The notes under the pieces: generated by a model
Databases searched by the model: none
Seen by the model: the letters and a program-made list of their open reading frames with translations, nothing else
Told to the model about the DNA's origin: nothing
Position numbers and translations under genes: made by a program
Assembly: GCF_034479555.1 (NCBI RefSeq)
Contig: NZ_CP140151.1
Coordinates: forward strand, 1,116,001 to 1,180,000
DNA: 64,000 bases
Direction: 5' to 3'
DNA from: Chromohalobacter canadensis
GTDB lineage: Bacteria > Pseudomonadota > Gammaproteobacteria > Pseudomonadales > Halomonadaceae
In this document: positions 29,443-38,531 of the stretch, piece after piece
Layout of the letters: each line of letters starts with the position of its first letter
How positions within the stretch are numbered: position 1 is the first letter of the stretch

Positions 29443-30171
29443 TCAGGCCCAGTCCGGCATCCACAGCGCGCCCGCGTGACGCCAATGCTCGATCAGCGGC
29501 GGCACGCCCTGGCTCGCCGGTTGCGAAATGGCGCGCACGCCACGCGGCGCGAGAGCCTCTGCCTGAGGGTCGACGAGCAAGCATGGTGCCTCCATCGGCG
29601 CTTGATCGAGCAGCATCGCCGCCGGCATCACCGCCAGCGATGTGCCCACCACCAGCACGAAATCCGCTTCGGCGACCACGTCGCAGGCCTGGGCGTAACG
29701 CGGCACCGGCTCGCCGAACCACACCACGTCCGGACGTAGTTGGCTGCCCTTGTCGCATAACTCACCCATCCGAATGCCCTGCCGCCCCACCGGGTAGCGC
29801 AAGCTAGGGTCGGCACTCGAGCGCGCCATGAGAATCTCGCCATGCAGATGCAGCACATCGCGCGATCCAGCCCGCTCGTGCAGGTCATCGATATTCTGAG
29901 TGATGACGCTGACGCGAAACCCGGCTCGTTCGAGTTCAGCCAGAGCGTGATGCGCGGCGTTGGGCGATGCCTGACGCGTCTGCGCGCGGCGCTCGTCGTA
30001 GAAGCGCAGCACGCTTTCAGGATCGCGGTTGAAGGCCTCGGGCGTGGCGACATCCTCCACGCGATGGTTTTCCCACAGACCGTCGCCGTCGCGGAACGTC
30101 TTCAGGCCGCTCTCGGCGCTGATACCCGCCCCGGTGAGGACAACGAGATGCGGTGCCTGATGCTCGCTCAT
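29443..30171 (-). CDS. cobB: NAD-dependent protein deacylase (class III sirtuin)
   Basis: A 242-residue sirtuin: GAGISAESGLKTFR near residue 14, TQNIDDLHERAG near 92 and the catalytic histidine in HLHGE near 109. The Y-x-x-R pair (FYDERR) marks the class that removes succinyl or malonyl groups. The zinc-binding cysteines are not kept (one Cys in the usual zinc segment), as in a subgroup of gammaproteobacterial CobB-like proteins. VVGTSLAVMPA is the second NAD-binding block. Cytoplasmic; no functional link to neighbours is apparent. Confidence 0.9.
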   Translation of the reverse strand: MSEHQAPHLVVLTGAGISAESGLKTFRDGDGLWENHRVEDVATPEAFNRDPESVLRFYDERRAQTRQASPNAAHHALAELERAGFRVSVITQNIDDLHERAGSRDVLHLHGEILMARSSADPSLRYPVGRQGIRMGELCDKGSQLRPDVVWFGEPVPRYAQACDVVAEADFVLVVGTSLAVMPAAMLLDQAPMEAPCLLVDPQAEALAPRGVRAISQPASQGVPPLIEHWRHAGALWMPDWA

Positions 30172-30230
30172 GCCTACCTCGCGTTATGTGGTTCAAGGAA
30201 GTGGATGTTGTTCGAGGAGATGTGTGTGAT

Positions 30231-31118
30231 TCAACCCAACTGAAATAACACGATGGCGCCCGCCATCACCACCGCGCACGCCAGACGCTGATAGAACACG
30301 CGCCCGCGCTTGAGCGGATCGGCCAGGCCCACGCCTAACCGCGTGGCCAGCAACGCCAGGGCGATCGACAGGATGCCCCGCGACGACTGGATGATATTGC
30401 CGTGGACCGCGCCCAGAATATTGAAGGCGATGAACATCAGCAGCATCGACACCAGCCACGCAGACGCCACCGGCCATGTCTTGAGCGCCTTGCGCCACTG
30501 GCGCTTGGAGAGCCCGATGCCCACCGGGGCCACCAGCAGGCCGGCCACGCTATACGCCAGAAACACCGACAGCAACGCGCCGTGTAGGCCCGGCACCTCG
30601 ATGCCGCGGGTCAGCGCGACCACGCCCAGATCGCAGCCCGAATAACCGGCCACCGCAACCAGGATCCAGCCCGCCGCCGAGGGCTTGAGCCGTCCGCCCG
30701 CCAGGCTCATGGCAAGCGCCGCGCCGCCACACAGGATCACCGCCGCCCACTGCAGCACGCTCAACGCCTGCTCCGCCGCCAGCGCCGTCACGCCGGCCAG
30801 CAGCACGACCTTGAGGCCCAGCAGCGGCGAGACGCGCGACGCCACGTCGCGCCGCAGCGCACGAAAAAGCGCCGCCTGGCCTCCGAGGTAGCACACGTTC
30901 ATCGCCAGCAGCGGCAACCATACCGCTTCCAGGCGCGCACCGCTGCCCGGGAGCAGCAGCGCCACCCCCAGCAACGAGACGCCGCCCATCAACAGATGGG
31001 AAAACACCAGCATGGCGCGCGTGGATAGCGTGTAACGGCTGCCTACATAGGCGGCTACGAAATAATAAATCGCCTGACACAGAGCACCCAATAGGCCCGT
31101 GACGACCCCTAGCATCAT
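30231..31118 (-). CDS. EamA/DMT-family transporter
   Basis: A 295-residue inner-membrane protein with 10 hydrophobic segments in two EamA-like halves, the drug/metabolite transporter pattern (GLLGALCQAIYYFVAAYVGSR at the N-terminus, ILSIALALLATRLGVGLADPLKRGRVFYQRL near the end). Substrate unknown; no regulator is adjacent. It is divergent from truC by 65 bases. Confidence 0.8.
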   Translation of the reverse strand: MMLGVVTGLLGALCQAIYYFVAAYVGSRYTLSTRAMLVFSHLLMGGVSLLGVALLLPGSGARLEAVWLPLLAMNVCYLGGQAALFRALRRDVASRVSPLLGLKVVLLAGVTALAAEQALSVLQWAAVILCGGAALAMSLAGGRLKPSAAGWILVAVAGYSGCDLGVVALTRGIEVPGLHGALLSVFLAYSVAGLLVAPVGIGLSKRQWRKALKTWPVASAWLVSMLLMFIAFNILGAVHGNIIQSSRGILSIALALLATRLGVGLADPLKRGRVFYQRLACAVVMAGAIVLFQLG

Positions 31119-31183
31119 CGGCTGTACATCCTTGGTGGCAAGATCGACAATAGGCGCCCTTCGAGCGAGCCGAAGGCCCCTTC

Positions 31184-31969
31184 ATGACGTCGGAATTGCC
31201 CATACTTTATCAGGACGAGCGCATGGTTGCCGTGCATAAGCCCTCGGGCATGCTCGTTCACCGCAGTGCGATCGCCGCCGATGCGCAGGTATTCGCCCTG
31301 CAAACCCTGCGCAATCAGCTAGGGCGCCACGTCTATCCGGTGCACCGGCTCGACCGGCCCACCTCGGGGCTGTTGCTATTCGCCCTCGACCCAGAGATGG
31401 CCAAGGCGCTGGGCGAGGAATTCACCGCGCATCGCGTCCATAAGCGGTACTTGGCGGTGGTCCGGGGCGTCGGCCCAGAGCAAGATGTGCTCGATTACGG
31501 CCTGCGCGAGGAAGACGGCAAACGCCCCAAGTCGGAAATGCCCGAGCTTGCCGCCTGGACCGCCGTGCGCCGCCTGGATAGCGTCGAACTGCCGGTGCGC
31601 ATCGACCGTTACCCCCAGGTGCGCTATTCCTTGATGGAAGCACAGCCCTGGACCGGCCGACGGCATCAGATTCGCCGCCACCTTTCGCGGCGTGGCTACC
31701 CGATCATCGGTGACGCCAAACACGGCAAGGGCGCCCACAACCGCTTCTTCCGCGATCATCTGGAAAGCCCGCGCCTGTTGCTGGCGGCCGTGGGCATGAC
31801 GATCTGGCACCCCGAGCAAGCGCGCACGCTGCAACTCGATGCACCCCTGGCCGACGACATGCACACACTGTTCGCGCGCTTCGGTTGGCAGGGCCACGCC
31901 CCGGCGACACGCGTCGATTGGCACGCGACGCGCCCTGCTTCGCTATGGCCCACCGGCCACGACCGGTAA
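31184..31969 (+). CDS. truC: tRNA pseudouridine(65) synthase
   Basis: RluA-family pseudouridine synthase of 261 residues. The catalytic aspartate is in VHRLDRPTSGLLLFA near residue 54, preceded by the VAVHKPSGMLVHRS block. The short length without an S4 domain and the HKRYLAVVRG segment favour TruC (tRNA U65) over RluA. It is followed 14 bases later by tcdA, another tRNA modification gene, and probably shares its transcript. Confidence 0.92.
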   Translation: MTSELPILYQDERMVAVHKPSGMLVHRSAIAADAQVFALQTLRNQLGRHVYPVHRLDRPTSGLLLFALDPEMAKALGEEFTAHRVHKRYLAVVRGVGPEQDVLDYGLREEDGKRPKSEMPELAAWTAVRRLDSVELPVRIDRYPQVRYSLMEAQPWTGRRHQIRRHLSRRGYPIIGDAKHGKGAHNRFFRDHLESPRLLLAAVGMTIWHPEQARTLQLDAPLADDMHTLFARFGWQGHAPATRVDWHATRPASLWPTGHDR

Positions 31970-31983
31970 CGAGGAAAGATCAC

Positions 31984-32808
31984 ATGCACGACGATTATGA
32001 TTTCCGCTTCGGCGGCATCCGCCGACTGTATGGCGCCCAAGCCGCCGCGTTCTTCCGCCGTGCGCACGTGGTGGTCATCGGCGTGGGTGGCGTCGGCAGC
32101 TGGGCCGTGGAAGCCCTGGCCCGCGCCGGCATCGGCACCCTGACATTGATCGATCTCGACGATGTCTGCGTGTCCAACGTCAACCGCCAGTTGCACGCGC
32201 TGGACGGCACCATCGGCCGGCCCAAGGTCGAGGTGATGGCCGAGCGCTGTCGCGCCATTCAACCGGGTATCACTGTACATGCCGACACCGCCTTCGTGAC
32301 GCCGACCAACCTCGCCGAGCGCCTGCCCCAGGACGCCGACCACGTCATCGACGCCATCGACAGCGTCATCGCCAAGAGCGCGTTGATCGCCTGGTGCAAG
32401 CGCCGCAAGATCGGCCTGACCGTCACCGGCGCGGCGGGCGGCCAGACCGACCCCACGCGTATCCGCGTCGCCGACCTGACACGTACCGAGCACGACCCGC
32501 TGCTGGCCAAGGTGCGCGCGCGCCTACGGCGGGATTTCGGCTTCTCGCGCAATCCCAAGCGACGCTTCAGTGTCGAATGCGTCTACTCTGACGAGCAGCT
32601 CGTCTACCCCGGCGCCGATGGCGAGGTCTGTCAGCAAAAACCCGGCAATGGCGAGTCCACGCGTCTCGACTGCGCTTCCGGCGTCGGTGCGGCCACCTTC
32701 GTCACCGGGAGCTTCGGCTTCGTGGCCGCCTCGCGCACGCTCGCACGGCTCGCCGCCAAAGCCGAGCGCGAACCGGCCGATTCCCACGTTACGGAGATAC
32801 CCTCATGA
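31984..32808 (+). CDS. tcdA: tRNA threonylcarbamoyladenosine dehydratase
   Basis: TcdA (CsdL) uses ATP to cyclise t6A to ct6A in tRNA. The 274-residue E1-like fold shows FGGIRRLYG near residue 8, VVIGVGGVGSWAVEALARAG (ATP site), LIDLDDVCVSNVNRQ and DAIDSVIAKSALI. AGGAAAG precedes the ATG. It overlaps the next gene by ATGA. Confidence 0.95.
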   Translation: MHDDYDFRFGGIRRLYGAQAAAFFRRAHVVVIGVGGVGSWAVEALARAGIGTLTLIDLDDVCVSNVNRQLHALDGTIGRPKVEVMAERCRAIQPGITVHADTAFVTPTNLAERLPQDADHVIDAIDSVIAKSALIAWCKRRKIGLTVTGAAGGQTDPTRIRVADLTRTEHDPLLAKVRARLRRDFGFSRNPKRRFSVECVYSDEQLVYPGADGEVCQQKPGNGESTRLDCASGVGAATFVTGSFGFVAASRTLARLAAKAEREPADSHVTEIPS

Positions 32809-33035
32809 GCCATGAGACACGCCCGGTCCCCGGCATCTATCGTCATTACAAGGGCGCCAGCTATGAAGTGCTGGGCGTCGCACATCACAGCGAAACCGAA
32901 GAGCCGCTGGTGGTCTATCGCGCGCTATACGGCGACTATGGCCTCTGGGTGCGCCCCCTGACGATGTTCTGCGAAACCGTCGAAGTCGCCGGCGAGCCGG
33001 TGCCGCGCTTCGAACTCGAAGCCGCCTTCCGCTGA
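32805..33035 (+). CDS. DUF1653-family small protein
   Basis: A 76-residue protein matching the DUF1653 pattern: [41 protein letters not shown], then a C-terminal FELE. The family is a small, mostly beta protein of unknown role. It is translationally coupled to tcdA (ATGA overlap). Confidence 0.88.
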   Translation: MSHETRPVPGIYRHYKGASYEVLGVAHHSETEEPLVVYRALYGDYGLWVRPLTMFCETVEVAGEPVPRFELEAAFR

Positions 33036-33192
33036 GCGGCGTACGTCGGAGCATATGCCGGGGCGTACGTTGGAGCCGGAGCGTACTTGGAAAGAGTACG
33101 TCGCTGCTCCACGCGGCCTGCAATGCTATAATGCCGCGCTTCTCGTTTCGCGCGACGCCATGACGTTGCCACACATCCGAAGGGGAGAAAGC

Positions 33193-33702
33193 ATGAGCGC
33201 ACTGGTTGGTGTCATCATGGGCTCGAAGTCCGACTGGGCGACCCTGTGTCATACCGTCGACACGCTTGAGGCACTGGGGATCGAGTACGAGGTCAAGGTC
33301 GTCTCGGCCCACCGTACGCCGGATCTGCTGTTCGACTATGCCGCCGGCGCTGCCGACCGCGGGCTGGAAGTCATCATCGCCGGGGCCGGCGGTGCCGCGC
33401 ATCTGCCCGGCATGGCCGCTGCCAAGACACCCCTACCGGTGCTCGGCGTGCCCGTGCAGTCGAGCATGCTCAGCGGCGTCGACTCGCTACTCTCCATCGT
33501 CCAGATGCCGGCGGGCATTCCCACCGGCACCCTGGCCATCGGCCGGGCCGGCGCCATCAACGCCGCCCTGCTCGCCGCCGCCATGCTGGGCAACAAGTAT
33601 CCGGATATTCGTCAGGCGCTGGAAACCTATCGCGACGCACAGACACAAAAGGTGCTCGACGCGCCTGACCCGCGTCCCACCGACGACACGCAGGAGACAT
33701 GA
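33193..33702 (+). CDS. purE: N5-carboxyaminoimidazole ribonucleotide mutase
   Basis: PurE class I converts N5-CAIR to CAIR in purine synthesis. The 169-residue protein has [18 protein letters not shown] and the [20 protein letters not shown] segment that form the active site. The start follows AAGGGGAGAAAGC. The purK start codon follows directly after the purE stop. The intergenic 33036-33192 carries the promoter region and a short imperfect GTACG-rich repeat. Confidence 0.97.
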   Translation: MSALVGVIMGSKSDWATLCHTVDTLEALGIEYEVKVVSAHRTPDLLFDYAAGAADRGLEVIIAGAGGAAHLPGMAAAKTPLPVLGVPVQSSMLSGVDSLLSIVQMPAGIPTGTLAIGRAGAINAALLAAAMLGNKYPDIRQALETYRDAQTQKVLDAPDPRPTDDTQET

Positions 33703-34797
33703 ATGAATATCGGTATCGTGGGCGGCGGCCAACTGGGTCGGATGCTGGCGCAAGCAGGCGCGCCGCTGGACATGCGTTTCACCTTTCTCGACCCGTCGAC
33801 CCAGGCCTGCGCCGCCATCCACGGCGTCCATATCTGCGCTGAGTGGGACGACGACGAGGCGCATCAGGCGCTGATCGAGTCCAGCGACGTCCTCACCTTC
33901 GAATTCGAGAACGTCTCGACGATGGCCCTGGCCCAGCTCGCCGAGCAGCGCCCGGCCTTCCCGCCGGCCAAGGCGCTGGAAACCGCACGCGACCGTGGCG
34001 CCGAGAAATCGCTGTTCCAGTCGCTGGACATCGCCATCGCGCCCATCGCGCTGATCGAAAACCAGGCCGACCTGGAGCGCGCAGTGACCGAGATCGGCCT
34101 GCCGGCGGTGCTCAAGACGCGCACCCTGGGTTACGACGGCAAGGGCCAGAAGGTGCTGCGCAACGCCGAGGACGTCCCCGGTAGCGTCGCCGAGCTAGGC
34201 GATGTGCCGCTTATCATGGAAGGCTTCATCGACTTCGATCACGAAGTCTCGGCCATCGCCGTGCGTGGTCGCGACGGCGAAGTGCGGGTCTGGCCGCTGT
34301 CGCGCAACGAGCATCGTCAGGGCATTCTGCATCGCGCCGAACCGCAGCCCGGTCACCCGCAACAGGCCCAAGCCACCGATTACGCCACGCGCGTGCTCGA
34401 AGAATTGGATTACGTCGGCGTCATGGCCTTCGAGTTCTTCGTCACCCGCGACGGCGAGCTGCTGGCCAACGAAATCGCCCCCCGCGTGCATAATTCCGGG
34501 CACTGGAGCATCGAAGGCGCGACCACCAGCCAGTTCGAGAACCACCTGCGCGCCATCGCCGGATGGCCGCTCGGCGACACCACGCGCCTCGTGCCCTGCG
34601 CCATGCTCAATATCATCGGCGCCTTCCCCGAGCGTGACGCCGTGCTCAGCGTTGCCGGCGCGCACCTGCACGACTACCACAAGGCGCCCCGTCCCGGCCG
34701 CAAGATCGGCCATGTCACGGTGCTCGCCCCCGACGAGGCCACGCTGGCCGAACGCACCGCCGATATCGAAGCGCTACTGGTCAACGACCTGGGCTAA
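33703..34797 (+). CDS. purK: 5-(carboxyamino)imidazole ribonucleotide synthase
   Basis: ATP-grasp enzyme (364 residues) that makes N5-CAIR from AIR, ATP and bicarbonate. GIVGGGQLGRMLAQA opens the N-terminal domain, VLKTRTLGYDGKGQ is the ATP-grasp phosphate-binding stretch near residue 133, and EIAPRVHNSGHWSIEGATTSQ near 255 is the PurK signature. It directly follows purE and its product is the PurE substrate. Confidence 0.97.
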   Translation: MNIGIVGGGQLGRMLAQAGAPLDMRFTFLDPSTQACAAIHGVHICAEWDDDEAHQALIESSDVLTFEFENVSTMALAQLAEQRPAFPPAKALETARDRGAEKSLFQSLDIAIAPIALIENQADLERAVTEIGLPAVLKTRTLGYDGKGQKVLRNAEDVPGSVAELGDVPLIMEGFIDFDHEVSAIAVRGRDGEVRVWPLSRNEHRQGILHRAEPQPGHPQQAQATDYATRVLEELDYVGVMAFEFFVTRDGELLANEIAPRVHNSGHWSIEGATTSQFENHLRAIAGWPLGDTTRLVPCAMLNIIGAFPERDAVLSVAGAHLHDYHKAPRPGRKIGHVTVLAPDEATLAERTADIEALLVNDLG

Positions 34798-34826
34798 GGC
34801 TTCGCCTCGTTTCATCCGCCGTAACG

Positions 34827-34856
34827 CAAGATGCCCGCCAATTGGCGGGCATCTTG
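34827..34856. terminator. Bidirectional hairpin between purK and bfr
   Basis: A perfect 14-bp stem: CAAGATGCCCGCCA and its complement with an AT loop, between two convergent genes. T-runs are short on both sides. Confidence 0.65.
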
Positions 34857-34878
34857 TATCAGCATGACCACGACGCGA

Positions 34879-35358
34879 TCACTCGTCGTCGGCACTCATC
34901 TGCTGCTGCAGGTAGTTCTGGATTCCCACCTTGTCGATCAGGCCGAGTTCGGTCTCGATCGTATCGATGTGTTCTTCCTCGTCGTTGAGGATGCGGCGGA
35001 ACAGGTCACGGCTGACGTAGTCGCGCACTTCCTCGCAATAGGCGATGGCGTCGACCAGGTCCTGCCAGCCCGTCTTCTCGATGGCGAGGTCGCACTCGAG
35101 CATTTCCTTGGTGTTCTCGCCGATGTGCAGCTTGCCCAGATCCTGCAGGTTGGGAATGCCCTCGAGGAACAGGATGCGCTCGATCAGCTCATCGGCATGA
35201 CGCATCTCTTCGATGGATTCGTCATATTCCCATTTGCCAAGCTTGGCCAAGCCCCAATCCTTGTACATCTTGGCGTGCAAGAAGTACTGGTTGATCGCCA
35301 CCAACTCGTTGCCCAGTGCGGTGTTGAGGTACTGAATGACCTTGGCATCACCTTTCAT
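34879..35358 (-). CDS. bfr: Bacterioferritin
   Basis: A 159-residue four-helix ferritin subunit that stores iron and binds heme at the dimer interface. Diiron ligands are visible in [13 protein letters not shown] (Glu18), the [13 protein letters not shown] helix (Glu51, His54 and the heme-binding Met52), and the later CEEVRDY and [10 protein letters not shown] helices. The ATG has AAGGGAG ten bases upstream; a GTG two codons earlier is less likely. The cognate ferredoxin gene lies upstream on the same strand. Confidence 0.96.
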   Translation of the reverse strand: MKGDAKVIQYLNTALGNELVAINQYFLHAKMYKDWGLAKLGKWEYDESIEEMRHADELIERILFLEGIPNLQDLGKLHIGENTKEMLECDLAIEKTGWQDLVDAIAYCEEVRDYVSRDLFRRILNDEEEHIDTIETELGLIDKVGIQNYLQQQMSADDE

Positions 35359-35594
35359 CGTCACGTCTCCCTTGCAGATTCATTTGGTATTAAGGCGAAA
35401 TGGCCAGCCAGACACGGCCCGGCCGCCACCGCCATGGGATACAGGGAGTATCGACTATTTCGCCGAAAAAGTCGAATTAAGACAATATCTTGCCGCGAAA
35501 ACGCCGCATTTGTGAAGGATTGGAAATAACAGGCGAGAACGATTGCCACTCCGTTCGCGCCCAGGTTGTGTACGAAATGCCGGCCCAGCACACG

Positions 35595-35624
35595 AAAACG
35601 CCGCTACCCAATGGGATAGCGGCG
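35595..35624 (-). terminator. Terminator of the bfd transcript
   Basis: CGCCGCTACCCA pairs with TGGGATAGCGGCG (one bulge) and on the minus strand is followed by TTTT. It lies 50 bases beyond the bfd stop, so bfd and bfr are separate transcripts. The remaining intergenic bases to bfr (35359-35594) hold no gene and should contain the bfr promoter. Confidence 0.65.
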
Positions 35625-35673
35625 CTTGGCGATGATTGGTACGCAGCGAAGCGTTTTATAGGCGATGCAACGG

Positions 35674-35877
35674 CTAGACGGCGTAGGCGAGATCCGCGCT
35701 CGGCATCATTTCCTGGGTGATGGCATCACGCGTGATGGCCTTGGCCGTGCAGGCACAGCGGCCACACTGAGTCGCACACTCGGTGCGCTCACGCACTTCT
35801 CTCCAACTACGCGCACCGTCTTCAACGGCCTCGCGAATGGCATTGTCGGTCACGCCTCGGCATATGCACACGTACAT
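35674..35877 (-). CDS. bfd: Bacterioferritin-associated ferredoxin
   Basis: A 67-residue [2Fe-2S] protein beginning MYVCICRGVTD. Four cysteines of the BFD fold are visible: C4 and C6 in VCICRG and two in CATQCGRC. Bfd docks on bacterioferritin and reduces its iron core so that iron can be released. The start is fixed by GAGGTGATGGA upstream; the in-frame extension to 35937 is not part of the family. A Fur-like site lies upstream. Confidence 0.93.
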   Translation of the reverse strand: MYVCICRGVTDNAIREAVEDGARSWREVRERTECATQCGRCACTAKAITRDAITQEMMPSADLAYAV

Positions 35878-35906
35878 TCCATCACCTCGCTGATCGCTCT
35901 GATAGT

Positions 35907-35926
35907 GAATGTAAATGATTCGCATA
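35907..35926 (-). promoter_or_regulatory. Candidate Fur box upstream of bfd
   Basis: On the minus strand the stretch TGCGAATCATTTACATTC resembles the Fur consensus (GATAATGATAATCATTATC) in its GAATCATT core. It lies about 30 bases before the bfd start, consistent with iron repression of bfd in other bacteria. Match judged by eye. Confidence 0.45.
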
Positions 35927-36161
35927 AAGACTTTCAACCCCCAATCACTATCTTTTCGCTCGGCCGATGCCCGACTTTCGGCTAACGTGAAGCCAAGTGG
36001 CTGAAAAGTGGAGCGAAACGGAGAAGTGCTGAGTGGGCTGGGATGGAAGGGATTGGGCGGTTTTTTGTCGCCTCAACAGCACGTGGCGCACCCCTAACTT
36101 GAAGGAGGGAGATGTAGGGGGATAACGCTATGCACGGCGGCTTGCCCGATGCTGCGTATGG

Positions 36162-36710
36162 CTAGGCATCTACCACCGTTAGTTCTGGCCAGATTTCCTG
36201 CCACCCTTTCCCTGCTACGCGTTTCCTAAAATCAGCGGGCTTTGGCCTTTTAGGGTTCAAGGTGATGGTGAAATTGAACAAAGGCTCGACGCCAAAGGGA
36301 GCGACTAAGACAACCTCCCTGCTGGCATCCAGTGTAGCGCCGACGGCTGTCTCGACTTCGACCCAGTAGCTCATGGCATTGGTGGTTGACGTATAGGGAT
36401 CATCGACGTTGCGCTCATGCATTCTCGCTTGGTTCTTTACCGACCACGGAAAAGCAGAGGTGCTTCTGAGCTTCGCCTCTATACGCCGATCCCTAGCCTC
36501 AGCAATATCCTTCGGATCGAAGTAGATCAAATCGATATCGTTGAGAGCTGTCGCGGCCGAAAAACCATGCACCTTGTCCCAAGCAAGGTTGCGCACAAAC
36601 CCCGCGGCAAGGCACCAATCCGGCAGGCACAGGTCAGCAGCTATAGAAAGCGCCTCCATGCGTTCTGCGTCCTGCTCTATCCATTTTTTGATCTGTGCTT
36701 CGTAGTCCAT
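36162..36710 (-). CDS. Nucleotidyltransferase-like protein (PF06042/DUF925 type)
   Basis: A 182-residue protein with CLAAGFVRNLAWDKVHG and ALNDIDLIYFDP, the conserved blocks of the DUF925 family, predicted members of the nucleotidyltransferase fold with a D-x-D metal pair (DID). The substrate is unknown. Such genes are common in integron cassettes. It is the leftmost cassette of the array; only a degenerate attC-like palindrome follows it. Confidence 0.75.
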   Translation of the reverse strand: MDYEAQIKKWIEQDAERMEALSIAADLCLPDWCLAAGFVRNLAWDKVHGFSAATALNDIDLIYFDPKDIAEARDRRIEAKLRSTSAFPWSVKNQARMHERNVDDPYTSTTNAMSYWVEVETAVGATLDASREVVLVAPFGVEPLFNFTITLNPKRPKPADFRKRVAGKGWQEIWPELTVVDA

Positions 36711-36741
36711 TGGATACCTGATGCCTCGTTCACCGACTTGT

Positions 36742-37302
36742 TCAGTGCAACGCTTTGTTCAGCGAGAATTCCGATGCCAGCATCGAGTAGATGGCATGAT
36801 CGACATACCTACCGTATAGGTGCTCACGCTCACGGAGCACCCCTTCAAACGTAAAGCCCAAGCGCTCTGGAATGGCACGGCTGCTTCCGTTTCCCGTGGC
36901 GCATGCCACCTCGATGCGATTCAAGCCGTACTCCTGGAAGCCAGTGCCGATCAGCGCCTTCACTGACGAGGTCATGATCCCTTTGCCTGTATAAGCCTGG
37001 CTTAACCAATACCCGATGCCACCGATCTTGTTCGTGACGTCAAAGGGGTGAAACCCGCACACACCACACATGGTTGCCTCATGGAAAACCGCATACTGCG
37101 GTCCCTTGCCGGCTTCACGCTGGCTGATAGCCGAGTTAACGAAGGATTCGGTATCCGTCGGAGACGTATTCGCATCAATCCAGGGCAACCACTCCCGCAG
37201 GTGCTCTCGGTTCGTATCCACGAGCCGAAACAGCTCATCCACGTGCTTCTTGTCGAGAAGTTGCAGCTCAATGGCTTCACTAACAAACAATTCGTTCTCC
37301 AT
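36742..37302 (-). CDS. GNAT N-acetyltransferase, RimJ/RimL type
   Basis: A 186-residue acetyl-CoA-dependent acetyltransferase. The RimL-like pattern is visible: DTNREHLREWLPWID near residue 28, GIGYWLSQAYTGKGIMT (acetyl-CoA loop) near 95, and GNGSSRAIPERLGFTFEG near 136. RimJ/L enzymes acetylate protein N-termini; cassette-borne members often act on unknown small molecules or antibiotics. I see no clear attC between this gene and the nucleotidyltransferase gene. Confidence 0.85.
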   Translation of the reverse strand: MENELFVSEAIELQLLDKKHVDELFRLVDTNREHLREWLPWIDANTSPTDTESFVNSAISQREAGKGPQYAVFHEATMCGVCGFHPFDVTNKIGGIGYWLSQAYTGKGIMTSSVKALIGTGFQEYGLNRIEVACATGNGSSRAIPERLGFTFEGVLREREHLYGRYVDHAIYSMLASEFSLNKALH

Positions 37303-37397
37303 ATGGCATCGCGAAGCGCACAGGCGATCTTATAAAGCGAAGCGACGACCCGTCAGGGACGTTCGCCTGACGCGGCTGGCTAGTTCACTCACGACGA

Positions 37398-37509
37398 GCC
37401 AGTAGCAGCCCAACCCCCGCACTTCCAAGAAACCCAGCACAGATCCTATTGAACAATTGACGCATAGCCGGACGAGAAAACCAGTGGCGCAACACCTTAC
37501 CGATTCGAT
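37398..37509 (-). pseudogene. Second LysE/RhtB C-terminal remnant
   Basis: Read on the minus strand, this gives VLRHWFSRPAMRQLFNRICA and GFLGSAGVGLLLARRE then a stop: the last 38 residues of a LysE/RhtB exporter. An in-frame stop just upstream shows the remainder is lost. It lies between the GNAT cassette and the first good attC. Confidence 0.6.
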
Positions 37510-37547
37510 CAGGTGTTGCACTCAGAATTTGCGGCCAAGGTGTGACT

Positions 37548-37620
37548 ATTTAACGCTGGCGTAACCCGCAAGGCCTGGAGCGCAGCGGAAGGCCTTGTCG
37601 GGTTCACGCAATAGTTGGGC
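37548..37620 (-). other. attC site (3' of the TIR-like cassette)
   Basis: 73 bases bounded by ATTTAAC and GTTGGGC, both fitting the RYYYAAC/GTTRRRY cores. The inner arms GTAACCCGCAAGGCCT and AGGCCTTGTCGGGTTCACGC pair as an imperfect stem around a short loop, the attC structure. It lies 45 bases past the TIR-like gene stop. Confidence 0.85.
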
Positions 37621-37665
37621 GTTCGCTTGGTTGGATCGACAGGCGTGGCTCCCGAAATACCAGAT

Positions 37666-38472
37666 TTACCAGGGAAGGGCAATGTTATAGCCGCAAGCGC
37701 GTAGCTCTCGCGCAACCTCCATTCGCCATGCGCCGTTCAAATCCAAAGAAACGTAAACAACGCCGCTGATGTCGTTGGGAGTCTCGATTTCGCCCTTAAC
37801 TAAAGCGCATACATTTTCCCTTCCAAGCTTTGCCATTAGGTAGCCGTGCTCGAAGACTACATTCTGCCGAGCCCTCAATCGCGGCGGAACATTCGACTCG
37901 GGGACACCACGCCCATGATCGCACGCTGTGTATAGCACGATAGCGAAGTCCGCATCACTCGCGTAGCGCTCGATCTTCTCGATGATTGTCATTCCTGAGC
38001 TTGCTTGCTCATGAAGAATGATTGCCTGAAGGCCTAACCCCTCAACAAAGCGACCAACCTCTTGCTTGGCCTCGTTGTCGCGCCCATGGACAATAAACAC
38101 TTTCCGCTTGTTCCGCGGTGTGGGCGTGACCTCAACCGTGGGCTTAGAGGTTGGAGGCTGAGGCTGAGGCGCTAGAGCCTCCTGCCCAAACTCAAGGGCA
38201 TCAAGGGCCGGAGTAAACTGCTCAGAAAGAAAGGTGCGACGTTCAGCGTACGTTGAAAACTTGGGCTGGATGAATCCCCAGAACGACTCTAGGTTCCGAT
38301 GAAGCTTTATCCAGCCTGGTAGCAACGGGGCAACCTTGCCGTTGCTGAGCAATTCATGCCGCAGCCGTTCGTACTCTTGCGAATCCGCCTCCTTGCCTGT
38401 CGCATGAGCCACGAGTAGGTTATGAAGGTAGCTTACCTTCTCAAAGTCATTGTCTAGAAACTCTATACTCAC
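37666..38472 (-). CDS. TIR-like-domain nucleotide-binding protein (probable defence effector)
   Basis: The C-terminal half (about 120-268) is a TIR-like domain of the predicted nucleotide-binding type (PF10137): RKVFIVHGRDNEAKQEVGRF, LQAIILHEQASSGMTIIEKIE, ADFAIVLYTACDHGRG, RARQNVVFEHGYLMAKLGRENV, with the conserved glutamate of VVFEHG as a candidate catalytic residue. The N-terminal half is helical, joined by a Pro/Thr linker near 105-118. Relatives occur as effectors of cyclic-nucleotide-activated and other anti-phage systems and some degrade NAD. Here it stands alone in a cassette. A defence role is inferred. Confidence 0.78.
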   Translation of the reverse strand: MSIEFLDNDFEKVSYLHNLLVAHATGKEADSQEYERLRHELLSNGKVAPLLPGWIKLHRNLESFWGFIQPKFSTYAERRTFLSEQFTPALDALEFGQEALAPQPQPPTSKPTVEVTPTPRNKRKVFIVHGRDNEAKQEVGRFVEGLGLQAIILHEQASSGMTIIEKIERYASDADFAIVLYTACDHGRGVPESNVPPRLRARQNVVFEHGYLMAKLGRENVCALVKGEIETPNDISGVVYVSLDLNGAWRMEVARELRACGYNIALPW

Positions 38473-38531
38473 AGATACTCTTCCTTGCCCTTAGCGCAAG
38501 CCCTCCACATGAGGGTTTCGATGCACTTCGT

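Noticed and set aside
36119..36167. attC after the leftmost cassette
   Set aside because: The palindrome is short and both cores are off consensus (GGATAAC, GCTAGGC), so I mention it only as a possible degenerate site.
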